Below, in pieces: positions 12,601-22,630 of a stretch of 64,000 bases of DNA (position 1 is its first letter; each line of letters opens with the position of its first letter). The stretch comes from Ampullaceana balthica (taxonomy: Eukaryota > Mollusca > Gastropoda > Lymnaeidae). The stretch spans positions 344,824 through 408,823 of the forward strand of contig CALYLW010000281.1 in the NCBI GenBank assembly GCA_944989445.1, read 5' to 3'. Below the pieces are notes generated by a model. The model had not been told where the DNA came from. It did not search any database and saw only the letters and a list, made by a program, of their open reading frames with translations. The translations under genes and the position numbers were made by a program.

Positions 12601-15600
12601 CAAATACTGGAGCAGGAGCCACAGGACATCGAGCCAGGATGTCCAATGTATTTGTGTTATAATTGTGCTGAAAATATCATGGGGAAATACATTACCGTGA
12701 CAATAATTTATTTTCAGTTTATTTGTAAAAAAAAATTTCTGGAAACTATTGGCATAAATGTGTGTGCAATAAGATTATTATTAAATCTGCGTCACCATTA
12801 ATGAGTAATTTATAATTTTATTGAACTGTATGACAAGCTTCTCAACAGAATAAAATTTAAATAATTGATTCTTTGTGAATAAGGTGGAATGAAGCTTTAA
12901 AAAATTATAAATCTCTCAACTAGACATTTTTTTAAAAATTTAACTTTATTTATTTATATTCTTTTTTTATACTTAAACAAGGTTCTTAGAAAGGAAACAA
13001 AATTGTATTCGTTCTTTAAGGGCAGCGGCCATTTTAATTTTAGGTAGCTTACCTGGGTTAAAGCTACGAGTGCAAGCACAAGCCACAGTTCGTGTTTGAC
13101 CAGCTGGCCAGGGGTGGCTGTATTGCACAGTGACCAAATATGGGCCAACTTATCTCTGGGAAGTCCACTTAACAACAGGATGGGGTACAGTCGTTCCGTA
13201 GAAATCTTGTTATTACTGTGAAGGAAGAAATGTTACAAAAAATGGAAGTTTAAAATATGGATCGTTTAAATGTCATCATAAGTGACATATTAACAAATTT
13301 AACAATAGATCATCCCTTTTATAATTTATGATCAGGGCCGGCCTTAGGCCACTGCAACCTAACCTGCTTTCATAGGTTCGGCCTATCTTAATTTTCACTT
13401 ATTATCCTTATCCCTATCCAGAGTCTGGGTCAGACTGGGCCCCGCTCAATACGTTTCGCATACTAAGCCGCATAGGGCCCAGCAATTGTTAAGGCGGGCG
13501 CTGTTTATGATCATAGATTCGATTGTGAATAAAGATGCAATAATTTATAAATACTTGTCTATGGCCTATTTTTACAATATTAACAAAAAACTGAATACAA
13601 TACACTACATGTAGTATGAGAAAACAGTATTGTGTAAATTTATTTTAAAACCATCTTACTGATTACTGATGTTTCAACCTTACTTATTGCTCAGTGGTCA
13701 AACTTGATAAGATTCCAAAAGAGCTGATGAAATATTTTGAACGAGATGTTTGCTACTCAGTCAGGATAAGCCTGAGGTCTTAGGGCTGAACAATAATAAG
13801 AACAAGATCCTCACACTAGAGAAGCCTGAGGTCTTAGGGCTGAACAATAATAAGAAAAAGGTCCTCACACTAGAGAAACCTGAGGTCTTAGGGCTGAACA
13901 ATAATAAGAACAAGGTCCTCACACTAGAGAAGCGTCCCAGACTTGTTTGTAGACTGGGGGCATCTGTTCCTCACTCCCAGCACACCACTCTGGAAGAGTG
14001 AGGGTGGGCTCCTTATCAGCGTGGCTGTGTGAGACAGGGACAGTGTGGCCCGATCCTGGACTCATGTGGTTACTGGTCAATACGTTGTGCTGGCCCAGGT
14101 TTGTGTTGGTGGCAACTTCAGAGTAGGACGGTGGTGGGCCCAACGGTGGACTGACGGCTGGGGAATGATTAAATAGATGATTTAAAAATATTTTTAAAAT
14201 TGCATGGAGAGAAAAAATGCATCAAGAGCTAGAGTAGTCATGGAAGGCGGCACATTGCACAATCTTCCATCAGCTTTTGCAAAGTTTCATCAACTAAAAA
14301 TCTATGTTTGGAGAGAAAAAAATACACAATAAAAATCTCTGATTTGAATGTTTAAAAATATTTCAAACATTGAACTGAGGATTTAGGAAATAGTAAATTA
14401 TAATTCTTTTACTTTTCAATGAAAATATTTGTATTGACATTAACTACATTGGGGATTTTGTGGATTTTTTTTTAAGATTACATACTCCTCACCAAACTCA
14501 TTTCAGGTCCCTAAACTACAAAAAAAACATAATTTACAAAACAATTTTCAAATTTACAAAAGTAGGTACCATTTTAGTCATCTGTGGCATTATAGTGACA
14601 TTTCTTTATATAGCAAACAAAAATACATCAGCTTCAAATTCTGGTCAGGCTTACTTACACTTTATTGGTCATTAATAATAAAAATATAAGGGAAAAACTC
14701 TTGATAAGAAAAGTTTGATGAAAAGTGGGTGTAAAAATTAATTTCGCAAAAGTTAAACACAGCTATTAATATTTTAAAGAATTATCTTTGTATATATTAT
14801 TATACGTCTATTTTCATTTGGCTTTGAGAAGTGTTAGTTTTAAGAAACATAATAAACACATAAAGCAGATATATTTTTCACATAAAATATTTCCATTTCC
14901 TTTAATTACAGAAAATCACTATCGATGATATTCAGTATAACACTTGTTTTAAAAATAAAATCAGAGGAAATCTTCAAAAGCAAAATTGTATAATTTTTTT
15001 TTCACTATTCGTAAGCATTTCACAACTAAAGGAGTTCTTTAAAAAAAAATATTCTACATAATTATGCTTATCTATTAACAGGTTGTCAGAAGTATAGCTC
15101 CACTGTATTTTATCCAACTTTTTGAGATTTACATAAAAGAAAAGGCCAGATCCAGAATGACTGAATCTTAAGCCTACCTTGGTATGCAGGTACATGTCCA
15201 GCTGGTGGAACTATGCCTTGGGGTGGATAAACTGATTGAGTGTGCTGTAAGGTTTGGGCAGGAACAGGTGGCGCCGGCTTAGGCTGGACTGTGAGGAAAA
15301 TGATAAACAGTCTGTTATTTAGATCAGATCAGTTGAAGTATAGTCATAGACGGGAGGGCAATGCGCTACCAATTTTTTTACAGAAGACGTGTGAAAATCG
15401 TAAAGTGCGGATAACTTCTTCAACTGGTTCCTGGGCACTCATTGATTTGTACCAACCTGGCAACTGGAACAATCCTTCTAAATCTTCAGTTTGACGTGTC
15501 CAGCTCCTTGCATGATCACTTTCATGAAAATTTGTAGCCCTTGTTCTGTGATGGTCATGGACAGATTTCTGGACTTCATTAAGGGTTGGCTTGTGAAACC

Positions 15601-18600
15601 CTTTGGCCTTTTTAGGGGCACTAAGGTCTGAGTATTCTAGCATTATTGAGGTCAAATCTGAAACAAATTAGATTTATTTTTTAAATAAATATTTCCAGAT
15701 TTTAAGTTAATTTTAAAAAAAGCAATTTATTTTCACTAACGATAAATTTTAAATTTTATGCATTAATCTCATTTTAAATTTTAAGACAAAGAAAAAAATT
15801 AATGAATAAAATGAGAAATATTATAACTGTAAGAGATCTATCCTAAAATTATCTCTAAGAAATTACCTCCCTTACTCTCACACATTTTTCATCTGCTAAA
15901 TAAAAAAAATAATAAAGTTAGCATGTGCCTATTTGGCCTTTCCAACCTTTCTTCTCTTCTGTGTGTTTGGGTTCTGGTCCTGGAGCTATAACCTCCACTG
16001 ATTCATGGCTTGTGACCTTGACCTCTTCCTTTTTAAGACTGGCTGCCACAGAGGGGCCTTGCAGGAAGTCTCCAAATCCATCATCATCTAAGAGTTGAGA
16101 GTTGAGTGCTGTGGGAGGAATGGCCACAGAAATGTAATTTCACTTGACTTTCAAATATTAGTCTAGCTTGTTGAATTCTACAACCACTCATTATATTTTT
16201 ATGAGAGTGTAAAATTACTAGACTAAACAATTTACACCCCTAGAGTTTTTGACCAGTGAATAAAACATTATTTTAATAAATGATGAAAATCAGTTGCTTG
16301 TTTGTAATAAAATATTTTATGCAATATTTTGCTACGACTATACTATTAGTCATTCACTGCCATGTCCATGTAGCCTGATTGTTTTCATGATGTTTTCCAC
16401 TATCCATTATGGAATTAAAGTGTTTGGTCAAAAGACTATGAATCCTCTTAACAATTTATTTTTCTAATGTAAATTTTCTTTTCTGACTTTGTGTGTTCAC
16501 TGTCCCCAAGATTGATAAAACAAATTACTGTTGTTGCCTTTAGATGGAGCCGGCTTCGTTTCGGAACTAAATATTGAGCCTATCAGTTTTCCCTCATCAA
16601 CTTTGGTGGCCCCTGGTTTTCCAAACTGTTTCAGTTTTCGTCTTTGCTCCTCAAAGAACCTTTCCTTTTCTGATGGCTGCCCCCCTTCTTTTGATTTGCT
16701 CAGTGATGTCCTGGAGAAAATAAAAAAAATTATGGTAAGAGAACAGACATACTTTTCAACAGGCGAAATATCAGTTCTTACAGATCCCCAACCCCCTTCA
16801 CACCCCAAAAAAAAATCCTTTAAACCAAACTTTGTAAATCTAAACTCTTGGAAAACGTTTGATATGCTTTAATACATACCTTGGTCGGTTAGACATGGTG
16901 GCGACATTATGAGCATGGTAGGGTGGGGGAGGAGTATGTGGTGGTCCCATGCGCATACCCTGGGGAAAAAAAAGAGATATAGTAATAGTGCTCAAAAAAT
17001 CTGGTCAACCCATTGGCTATGATTATATTTCATCTCCCATCTTTTATGGATAAATTGACATGATGCTAAGAATTAACATAAAAAAATAATTTCCCTCATA
17101 CATATTGCTTTCTAAGTCTCAAAACAAGATCAGAGTCAAGTATATTAAACTATTGTAATACAATCCCTACACTAACTTGTTACTCACCTGCATTGGAAAT
17201 CTCATGCCAGGGGCCATCATCATTTGCTGCTGCATCATGGGATTCATAGGCATCCCCGCTTGAATATAAGAAGTCATGCCGGGAACAGAATGCATGGATG
17301 GATTTTGGGCACCTTTGAAGAAAGAAATGTCTGCATTGACATTTTATGATAACTTTTTTTTTCCTTTTAAATTTGTTTAAAGCCATGTTATGGCCCAAAA
17401 CCTAATGTTAAAATGAAATAATTTTTTTATTTATCTACAAATATGTCACAGATTTAAACATCATTCTTCAAGATATCTGAATTTTGTATCATATGCCAAG
17501 TAAATCTTAAACACATACATTATTTGGAGGTGTGGGTTGATAAAATAACAGGAGCTGCGGTTACATTGTTACACTTTCATCCTTAAAAAAAAGTATCATG
17601 ATGGTTAACACGCTCATAAATTTAAGTTGTAGTCCACACAGTAAGCAACTAGAAAATGATACTTCATAAATCAAAAATTATTTATAAAATAAAAACGACT
17701 TATTTGTTGTTTTTGGTCAAGAGGTTTAACAATTTCACACAATAGAGAATACTTACCAACTTGAAATCCACCACCTGCATAACCTGGTCCATGATTGAAA
17801 CTAGGGGAATCAATAGTGTATATTTCAATGTCATTGACAGACAATTTTTAATGACAACAAATAACTTATAAATAATATGGCATTAGATCTAAAAATGTCA
17901 GTCATTTTTTCCAAATATCTCATTCAGAAAGTTAAACAGACTCACTAAAAAAATGCACATTTTTACTGCAAAATACTGTATTTAAAATATTTTCACAGAA
18001 GTGCAGATGAGTTGCCAGCAAGCACTTTTATAATTGAAAAATAAGCCACAACTTTTAAAACATAAAAAATAATCTTCATTAACATAAAAGGTTTATTTTT
18101 TTTTAAATCATGTTTAACTGCCATAAATCTATTTTTCTCAATCATACTTCCTTCAAAGAAATTTAAGTCATTGTGTCATACGAGTGCAAATATATTGCCA
18201 GGGTGCAGATTGGAAAAATTGAATACATCCTAAATTGATGTATAACAGGGGTGGGCAAACTAAGGCCCGCTACGGAGTTCTTTGCGGCCCGCGGAAGCCT
18301 GCGGTAATATTTAAAAAATCAATAAATTTATATTAAAGATCGATGTTCGTACTTAAATCTAGCCTAAATTTTGGTTAGGTGCGGCCCTTGACGTTTCTTT
18401 TCTTACAAATGCGGCCCTCGCCCTAAAAAGTTTGTCCACCCCTGATGTATAATATACAAGAAATTTTAACATTTTAATGTTACATATTTATTATTTTGAT
18501 CAAATTTTGTCTAGTAAGATGTTTTAGCCTGGACTGGAACTGACTACTTTTAGTTTAGAAGGCAAGCACTCTACCCGATTTACCCATGTAGGCATGTTAT

Positions 18601-21513
18601 TAATTGATAGAAAACTTTTCACATTGGTTGAATAAATAGATAGCTTGAATCAAAGGTACAAAGAACTTTAATTTTTTTAAAATAAATAAAATCATTTTTA
18701 ATTTATAATTTTCATTAACTTTTAACGTAATATAGGCTAAAGAGTAATTTTCTAGATATATGTAATCATGGCTGCAAGCAAATGAAAGACTGTCTGCTCA
18801 CTGTGTTTTTTGAACAGGGAATAACAATTTTATATTTTTTATAAATGCACAAAATAGAATTCCAAAAAGTCAGAATTAATTGTAGTTCTTAAAAATTACA
18901 AAGCGAAAGTGTGTTGCTTACACTTAACTTAAATGTACGCTTTAGCTGTATGTTTTGTTAAATACTAATTAAATGTGAAGTTCATACATTCTGGCATGCA
19001 AGCCCAAAGTAGGCAGTTTATGAGTTCATGTCTAGTAAATTTTAATATATTTTATTGCAGTGCTTCTCAAACTTTTTAGTATGGCAGGAATTTTTTACAT
19101 TGCACCAGGGACCGTTGCACTATTTTACTTGTATTTGTATTGACGGGGTAGCGAAATGTAATTTATTTGATTTGATTTGTTTCATTTTATGTGCTTATTG
19201 CTGAAAATTGACATAATCTATGGGGTTATTATTAATGGTTGCAAATAAAGGATTAAAATTAGATTTTCCTTTCCTTTCTTGATAATTTCTGTGGACCGTC
19301 GGCGGAAGGCTCACGGACCGGCATCAATTCGCGGACCACCATTTTGAGAAGCACTGTTTTAATGAACAATCTATTACTGGTAACTTTCTAAATTAATTTA
19401 AATTTTTATTAAATTTAACTGGCGACTTTAATTAAATACAGTGGAACTTCTCATAATGAGTAATTCGCATAGTGAGCAATAAAAAAAGTGAAGAAGTTGC
19501 TCCCTTAACGTGTAATATTTCGCATAACGAGTTACGCAGAAAGGGGAAGTCCTTTTTTCCCGACATTCATTTGTGAGTCTGGACTTCCGTGCCAATGCAT
19601 TAGTCTGTGTTTAGCACTCGGCCTATTAGCGTATTGTTTTTGTGTGTGATCAAATTTTGTATTCAGACAGTATTCGTAATGCAAAGTGTAATAACTTGTA
19701 CTAAAATGTCTTTGAAGAGAAAAAACACAAGAAAACAATCTTAAGAGAGAAAAAATAACTGTTGAAATGAAATGTAAAATCATTGAAAGGCGAGAACATT
19801 GTGTGAGCGTGGCTAATCTAGAATGCACATACCATCGGTCAAAATCTACAATCTGCACTATTCTCAAGAAAAAGAAAAAAATTAAAAAGATGGATGCTTC
19901 AAAGGGAGTGTCAAGAAAGTCTACAAATTGGTTAGGACACATTTTCATCAAATTTTGAATCGTTGGCAAAAACAAAGGTCTTTAGGCAGTTTTCTAGTTA
20001 AAAAGGATTAATTCATAAACGCATATTTTTATTTACGTTTTTTGTTTCAAATCTAAATAGTATTCCAAGTTGTTACACTCCTTAACAATTTATAAGTAAT
20101 TTTATTTTAATAAATGTTAATATATAATTTGTTGAAAAATGAGTATTTTTTCAGCATGGAACGCATTATCATATTCATATTATATAATAAATTAATTTGT
20201 ATAGGAAAAAGTGTTTCGTTTAAAAAGTGTTTCGCGTAACGAATAAGATTCTGGAGCATATTATGCTGGTTATAAGAGGTTCCACTGTATAACTATTTGC
20301 CATATGAATATACTGTGATTGAGTTTCATATAATTTATTTGGTCAAAGAGTCTAAGTCTAAGACTACGGGGACGCGGTGGTCGAGTGGCAGCGCACTGGA
20401 CTGTCGTACCGATGGTCACGGGTTCGAATCCGTGTGAAGGCAAGGGTTTGTTCCCGGGGCCTAGGGCGTCCCTGAGTCACCCCCTCCGAATGGGTACCTA
20501 ACACTACATGTAGTTAGGCGGCTGGGTAATGCGTGGAACCCACAAAGCCGTGGCCTGTGATTGCTGCATCACTTGCCAACAGATCATCTGTCATGATCTG
20601 TGGACGCAACTATCTTCTGCATAGAAGGAGCGTCTGTATAGATAAGATAAGAGGAAGATACTGTGCTTTGGACATGGTCCATGTTTGTTGCATAAGTGGC
20701 ATAAGTGTAATGACAAAGAGTAATACAGACACTTTCAGTATCACTAGACTTTGATTATTCAAAATTCAAAAGTCACTGGTGTCAACTTTGTGTGTGTGGT
20801 TAGTACTGGTTAGGGGTGGTGTTGACATTAGTGAAGGCTTATAATTTATATATAAATCAGTAGATCAATGTGAATGTGTCAAAATAGATAAAATATAATA
20901 TTAATATAGTTATTATGGTGATTAGTAGTTTGTTAGTGGGTATGGTTAGGTTATGGGGGAACTGATATTCATATTTATATTATTAATATAATGATTTGAT
21001 TAAAATGAAATATTAATATTATTAGTCATTAGTATTATTAGTGCATTTATTTAATTATTATTATTATTTCTACTCTACTTCTACAAAGTTACAAAATTTT
21101 GATAAAACAACAACAAAATAATACATTTAGTTTACATTTATCTATGATGAAATCGATAAAAAATATCATCATAATTTCAATATTATTATACACATTTAAG
21201 ACGCAGTCTAAAATTAAATTTAGCTTAGGCTTAGTCTGCTTAGCGTAATTCAACCCAGACTATCATCAACTAACTAGTCTGACTGATAACGAAAAAAATA
21301 TCTTTGGTCACTTTGGTTAACGATGTCTTTTTATCAAAACAATTTCATATATTCTCAAAACCTTTATGTATACTCATTCTTAAAATTAATTAATATTCTT
21401 TAAAATAGTCTTAATACAAACTTTGAAGCTAAATACTGTTTAGGACAGAGGTAGTAGGCCTATACCTGTAACTTTTAGTAAACAAAAATAATTCATTACC
21501 GATTGTCAGCCAT
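379..21513 (-). CDS. SYNRG: Synergin gamma orthologue, 17 coding exons, 3' end beyond the window
   Basis: Synergin gamma is a cytosolic partner of the AP-1 clathrin adaptor at the trans-Golgi network and endosomes. Exons in transcript order: 21513-21500, 17800-17757, 17312-17188, 16959-16880, 16710-16529, 16108-15947, 15657-15457, 15288-15178, 14157-13923, 13215-13053, 12667-12589, 10334-10041, 8905-8627, 5824-5045, 3090-2391, 1553-1318, 609-379. Every junction keeps phase, giving 1305 codons plus one base with no stop; human synergin gamma is of similar total length, so little is missing. The EH domain is at about residues 372-439 (ending in LSGLPRDKLAHIWSLCN and a TPGQL loop). Acidic-aromatic motifs of the gamma-ear-binding type recur: DDDGFGDF, DDDDFADFQ, EDDDFTDG, DDDFTDFKS, SDEWADFS, DDDDEWSHFS. 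The first ATG (MADNRFNHGPGYAG) sits in a good context. Exon edges are my inference from splice consensus and phase; the family call is strong. Confidence 0.9.
758..950 (-). mobile_element. tRNA-derived SINE, family A, degraded copy
   Basis: Shares its body (GTCCGTCATGGACTGGAAAG on the minus strand) with the copies at 31220-31430 and 54287-54490. The tRNA-like head is decayed here. The rest of intron 16 (610-757 and 951-1317) is AT-rich with nothing recognisable. Confidence 0.75.
1318..1553 (-). CDS. SYNRG: SYNRG exon 16
   Basis: It encodes TNHHQGTGSSHNYRMPSDED and then a His/Asp/Glu-rich stretch with YSHEEDDDDHTFARGYEF. The acceptor CTGACCAG restores phase; the donor is AAC|GTAAGT. A short 18-bp minisatellite lies about 33 nt upstream of the acceptor. 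Confidence 0.82.
1587..1679. repeat. 18-bp minisatellite, 5 copies, beside the SYNRG exon 16 acceptor
   Basis: Its unit is of the form GTTGGATGTTAGCTACTT with small changes. In the SYNRG transcript it occupies the region just upstream of the exon 16 polypyrimidine tract. The rest of intron 15 (1680-2390) shows nothing recognisable. Confidence 0.85.
2391..3090 (-). CDS. SYNRG: SYNRG exon 15
   Basis: It encodes a Ser/Asp/Gly-rich segment with aromatic-acidic motifs (DENWASFGG, AEWASFP, DDDDEWSHFSS) and NEIMGLFKVRDDP, which echoes the DDILKLFRSEP of exon 14. The acceptor is TGTCAAG and the donor CAG|GTGAGT. Confidence 0.88.
3785..4835. repeat. 25-bp minisatellite, about 42 copies, SYNRG intron 14
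   Basis: There are two blocks. The left block (to about 4120) has units with GATCTGAGATTGTGGGGAAC; the right block has units with CATAGGAGCTTGTGGGGAAC. The change of unit is sharp. The plus strand is G-rich within each unit. The rest of intron 14 (3091-3784, 4836-5044) is AT-rich with no features seen. Confidence 0.92.
5045..5824 (-). CDS. SYNRG: SYNRG exon 14, largest exon, several gamma-ear motifs
   Basis: This exon has 260 codons with EDDDFTDGQDS, DDDFTDFKSA, GDEDKYGALRVL, SDEWADFS and STKDDILKLFRSEP. The acceptor is GTTGCAG. The donor is ATG|GTAGAG at 5044, or less likely GAA|GTAAAA at 5053; both have the same phase, so the protein differs by three codons. Read-through beyond the donor soon becomes intron-like. 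Confidence 0.88.
6261..6495. repeat. 47-bp minisatellite, 5 copies
   Basis: The period is 47 bp. On the minus (transcribed) strand every unit contains ATGAATGTAAGTCTG, a good match to a 5' splice site. No phase-compatible acceptor was found upstream, so no exon is annotated. Confidence 0.88.
6805..7050. repeat. 22-bp minisatellite, about 11 copies
   Basis: Its unit is TTGTCAAAGTCAGAGGACTT plus GG, with AG/TG/CG variants at one position. It lies in SYNRG intron 13. Confidence 0.9.
8627..8905 (-). CDS. SYNRG: SYNRG exon 13, ends at a GC donor
   Basis: It starts DEAFGEFIGGSGTISSIGAT and ends VDDKYGTNVRSFFCSSDSST. The acceptor is AATTTGTAG. The only site that keeps phase with exon 14 is CAG|GCAAGT, so this intron is of the GC-AG type. 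The DKYG motif recurs in exon 14. Confidence 0.8.
9505..9614. repeat. 30-bp minisatellite, about 3.7 copies
   Basis: Its unit includes GTTTAGTGAGAATATAAACA then ATCCCCAATA. It lies in SYNRG intron 12 (8906-10040), which otherwise shows nothing. Confidence 0.88.
10041..10334 (-). CDS. SYNRG: SYNRG exon 12, Pro-rich, ends in an acidic-Phe motif; two possible acceptors
   Basis: It encodes a Pro/Gln/Ser-rich segment that leads to SSVVDDDDFADFQAAAP. The donor is AAG|GTGAGT. The acceptor CCTCCTACAG gives this start. A second acceptor, CTCCCCGCAG, starts the exon at 10367 and adds eleven in-frame residues (AIHYSNLHPPT). Both keep phase with exon 11. Confidence 0.85.
10638..12495 (+). mobile_element. 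Tigger/pogo-like nonautonomous DNA transposon, 1.86 kb
   Basis: The terminal inverted repeats begin CAGTCGAA(A/C)CC and are flanked by TA on both sides, as expected for the Tc1/mariner-pogo group. Subterminal sequence matches the copies at 33295 and 1-187. No transposase frame is seen. Two diverged internal blocks (about 11278-11460 and 11948-12170) resemble each other. It lies in SYNRG intron 11. Confidence 0.85.
12589..12667 (-). CDS. SYNRG: SYNRG exon 11
   Basis: It encodes HNYNTNTLDILARCPVAPAP and then VFAFAQ. The acceptor is ATTTTCAG and the donor AAG|GTAAAT. The exon is too small to show as a long open frame. Confidence 0.78.
13053..13215 (-). CDS. SYNRG: SYNRG exon 10, EH domain core
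   Basis: It encodes NNKISTERLYPILLLSGLPR then DKLAHIWSLCNTATPGQL and a C-terminal helix ending LVALTQ. This is the EH fold with the IW-x-L and TPG-L signature. The acceptor is CTTCACAG and the donor CAG|GTAAGC. Confidence 0.92.
13333..13503. mobile_element. hAT-like MITE, 171 bp, perfect 8-bp target duplication
   Basis: Starts CAGGGCCGGCCTTAGG and ends AAGGCGGGCGCTG, an imperfect inverted repeat. It is flanked by TTTATGAT at 13325-13332 and 13504-13511. The eight-base duplication and CAG ends fit hAT elements. Confidence 0.88.
13763..13932. repeat. 54-bp minisatellite, 3 copies, containing the SYNRG exon 9 donor
   Basis: On the minus strand each unit starts CTTCTCTAGTGTGAGG, which is the last bases of exon 9 plus its 5' splice site, and continues with intron sequence. 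The exon-proximal copy is the functional junction by phase. Confidence 0.9.
13923..14157 (-). CDS. SYNRG: SYNRG exon 9, first EH helix; its donor is copied in a minisatellite
   Basis: It encodes AVSPPLGPPPSYSEVATNTN and ends PPVYKQVWDASL plus two bases, the first helix of the EH domain. The donor AGT|GTGAGG at 13922 is the site that keeps phase with exon 10. The last 10 exon bases and the donor are repeated downstream within a 54-bp array (13763-13932). Reading through the donor gives an immediate TGA. Confidence 0.82.
14158..15177. other. SYNRG intron 8, nothing recognised
   Basis: This is a 1-kb AT-rich intron. The short open frames on both strands lack family motifs and are not annotated. 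The smaller introns at 15658-15946, 16109-16528 and 17313-17756 are also featureless. Confidence 0.6.
15178..15288 (-). CDS. SYNRG: SYNRG exon 8, Pro/Gln-rich
   Basis: It encodes VQPKPAPPVPAQTLQHTQSV followed by YPPQGIVPPAGHVPAYQ. The acceptor is TTCCTCACAG and the donor AAG|GTAGGC. Confidence 0.82.
15457..15657 (-). CDS. SYNRG: SYNRG exon 7
   Basis: It encodes DLTSIMLEYSDLSAPKKAKG and ends TEDLEGLFQLPG. The acceptor is TGTTTCAG. The donor CAG|GTTGGT resembles that of exon 6. Confidence 0.8.
15947..16108 (-). CDS. SYNRG: SYNRG exon 6 with an acidic-Phe motif
   Basis: It encodes LNSQLLDDDGFGDFLQGPSV, then a Lys/Glu-rich stretch. DDDGFGDF matches the acidic-phenylalanine class that binds the AP-1 gamma ear. 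The acceptor is CTCCCACAG; the donor G|GTTGGA is weak but phase-consistent. Confidence 0.8.
16529..16710 (-). CDS. SYNRG: SYNRG exon 5, charged helix region
   Basis: It encodes TSLSKSKEGGQPSEKERFFE followed by EQRRKLKQFGK, a charged probably helical segment. The donor ACA|GTAATT at 16528 was chosen over a GTGAAC further on because only it keeps phase with exon 6. Confidence 0.8.
16880..16959 (-). CDS. SYNRG: SYNRG exon 4
   Basis: It encodes GMRMGPPHTPPPPYHAHNVA and then TMSNRPR. The acceptor is TTCCCCAG and the donor AAG|GTATGT. Confidence 0.85.
17188..17312 (-). CDS. SYNRG: SYNRG exon 3, Met/Gln/Pro-rich
   Basis: It encodes a Met-Pro-Gln-rich stretch that includes MNPMMQQQMMMAPGMRFPMQ. The acceptor is TTCAAAG and the donor CAG|GTGAGT. 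A similar Met/Gln/Pro-rich N-terminus is typical of synergin gamma. Confidence 0.85.
17757..17800 (-). CDS. SYNRG: SYNRG exon 2
   Basis: It encodes FNHGPGYAGGGFQV. The acceptor is CCCCTAG and the donor G|GTAAGT. Length 44 nt, entered and left with two and one leftover bases respectively. Confidence 0.8.
18246..18444. mobile_element. hAT-like MITE, 199 bp, perfect 8-bp target duplication
   Basis: Starts CAGGGGTGGGCAAACT and ends GTTTGTCCACCCCTG. It is flanked by ATGTATAA at 18238-18245 and 18445-18452. It lies in SYNRG intron 1. Confidence 0.9.
19058..19356. mobile_element. hAT-like element, 299 bp
   Basis: Starts CAGTGCTTCTCAAACTTTTT and ends TTTTGAGAAGCACTG. The flanks TTTTATTG and TTTTAATG agree at 7 of 8 bases. 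Noncoding. Confidence 0.85.
19439..20287 (+). mobile_element. Tigger/pogo-like transposon remnant, 849 bp
   Basis: Its inverted ends CAGTGGAACTTCTCATAA and TTATAAGAGGTTCCACTG are flanked by TA on both sides. It holds a broken transposase N-terminus (see 19767-19958). Confidence 0.88.
19767..19958 (+). pseudogene. Broken CENP-B/pogo-type DNA-binding domain of a Tigger transposase
   Basis: The frame reads MKCKIIERREHCVSVANLEC then HRSKSTICTILKKKKKIK. This is the helix-turn-helix pattern of pogo/Tigger transposases and CENP-B (family knowledge). A likely start just upstream (MSLKRKN) is separated by a stop and frame change. The catalytic DDE domain is absent, so this is a dead remnant. Confidence 0.75.
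20368..20656 (+). mobile_element. tRNA-derived SINE, family B, with GATAA tail
   Basis: The head contains pol III A-box-like GGTGGTCGAGTGGCAGCGC and B-box-like GGGTTCGAATCC. The body ends in CTTCTGCATAGAAGGAGCGT and a GATAAGATAAGA tail. Other copies are at 47216-47411 and (3' end only) 38421-38472. Not a functional tRNA: there is no cloverleaf end or acceptor stem. Confidence 0.82.
21500..21513 (-). CDS. SYNRG: SYNRG coding exon 1 (start codon)
   Basis: This exon has ATG plus four codons (M-A-D-N-R, the last split), then the donor G|GTAATG. It joins in phase to exon 2 across a 3.7-kb intron. The start is the only ATG that continues into the Gly-rich exon 2. Confidence 0.75.
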
Positions 21514-21951
21514 TTTCCAGTATCAACTTTTCCACATCAGTTAACCGATTTCACCGTAGGTCTCCGAACAAGAGACATATTGTCGTTAGATTTCTTGTTT
21601 TTTTACGGTAATTAAATCTTCAGTCAAAAAATCAAATATTATTGTCACATTTCCGCTAACAAAAAATAATGGCGATGTAAACATTACGGCTTAGGGGCTT
21701 AATTTTATTTTGTTTACACTAGTTTTTAGAACTGTAACGAAAGAAACATCTCAAAAGAGTATAATTTAGGCATTAGGGTTGCTTGTAAATTTGTTTTATA
21801 TAAATTCAATGTAAAATTTAAAAACTGATCGAGAAATAATCACATCATTGGGATTATTTAACTTTCAGTTGACTTGAATTAATGAATGATGAAATTAAAT
21901 CATTTAAATTATTGTCATTTAATAAATGACAATAATTTTTAAAAATTATTT

Positions 21952-22630
21952 GGTAATCCTGCAGATTTTACACGTATATTATAATTTATTATTTCACAGC
22001 AAAATTTAATTTTCTAGCGAGAACTTACATTTTTAATTTATTAAATGCATACTTATATGTTGTATTTCAGCTATTACAGCGCTAATTTGTAAGTCTTTCT
22101 AATTTCTAAGCCATTTTTTCGGCTCTCAACAGTAAATAGTCTGATGATGATGCAACCATTTTTAAAATTATCGAACTACATGCCGGATTGTCCGATAAGA
22201 TGCCAAATGGAAATTTCTCACTTGCAAACAAAGAAAATAAGAATCAAACATCTAGTAACAAAATAAAAAAAATAAATTGTCTTTAAAATATTTATTTATC
22301 TTCTAAGAACACTAAAATAGATGAATAATACTTTTAAAAAAATATCTTCAATCAGTAAATTTATTTTAGCATAGGTCGAGCCAGGCAAAAAACATCTGGC
22401 AGCAGTTCGCTAGGTAAACAAAATGGACGTATCGTGACCACATTATGTATTATATAGAGCCGAAAAAATGCATTTGAAATTAAAAAGACTCACAAATTAG
22501 CGCTTTAATAGCTGAAATACGACATATAATAATGCATTTAATAAATTAAAAATGTAAGTTCTCGCTAGAAAATTAAATTTCGCTGTGAAATAATAAATTA
22601 TAATATACGTGTAAAATCTGCAGGATTACC
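21952..22630. mobile_element. Foldback element with 175-bp inverted arms and 8-bp target duplication
   Basis: Arms at 21952-22126 and 22456-22630 are near-identical inverted repeats that begin GGTAATCCTGCAGATTTTAC. The 329-bp spacer is noncoding. Flanks are AATTATTT on both sides (21944-21951, 22631-22638). Family unassigned: hAT-like or Merlin-like both make 8-bp duplications. Confidence 0.9.

Noticed and set aside
19532..19975. 147-codon minus-strand frame
   Set aside because: Antisense of the Tigger remnant; the plus strand carries the recognisable transposase motif.
20368..20440. Possible Ser-type tRNA gene
   Set aside because: A- and B-box-like strings are present but no folded cloverleaf with an acceptor stem; the body and tail are shared with other SINE copies.
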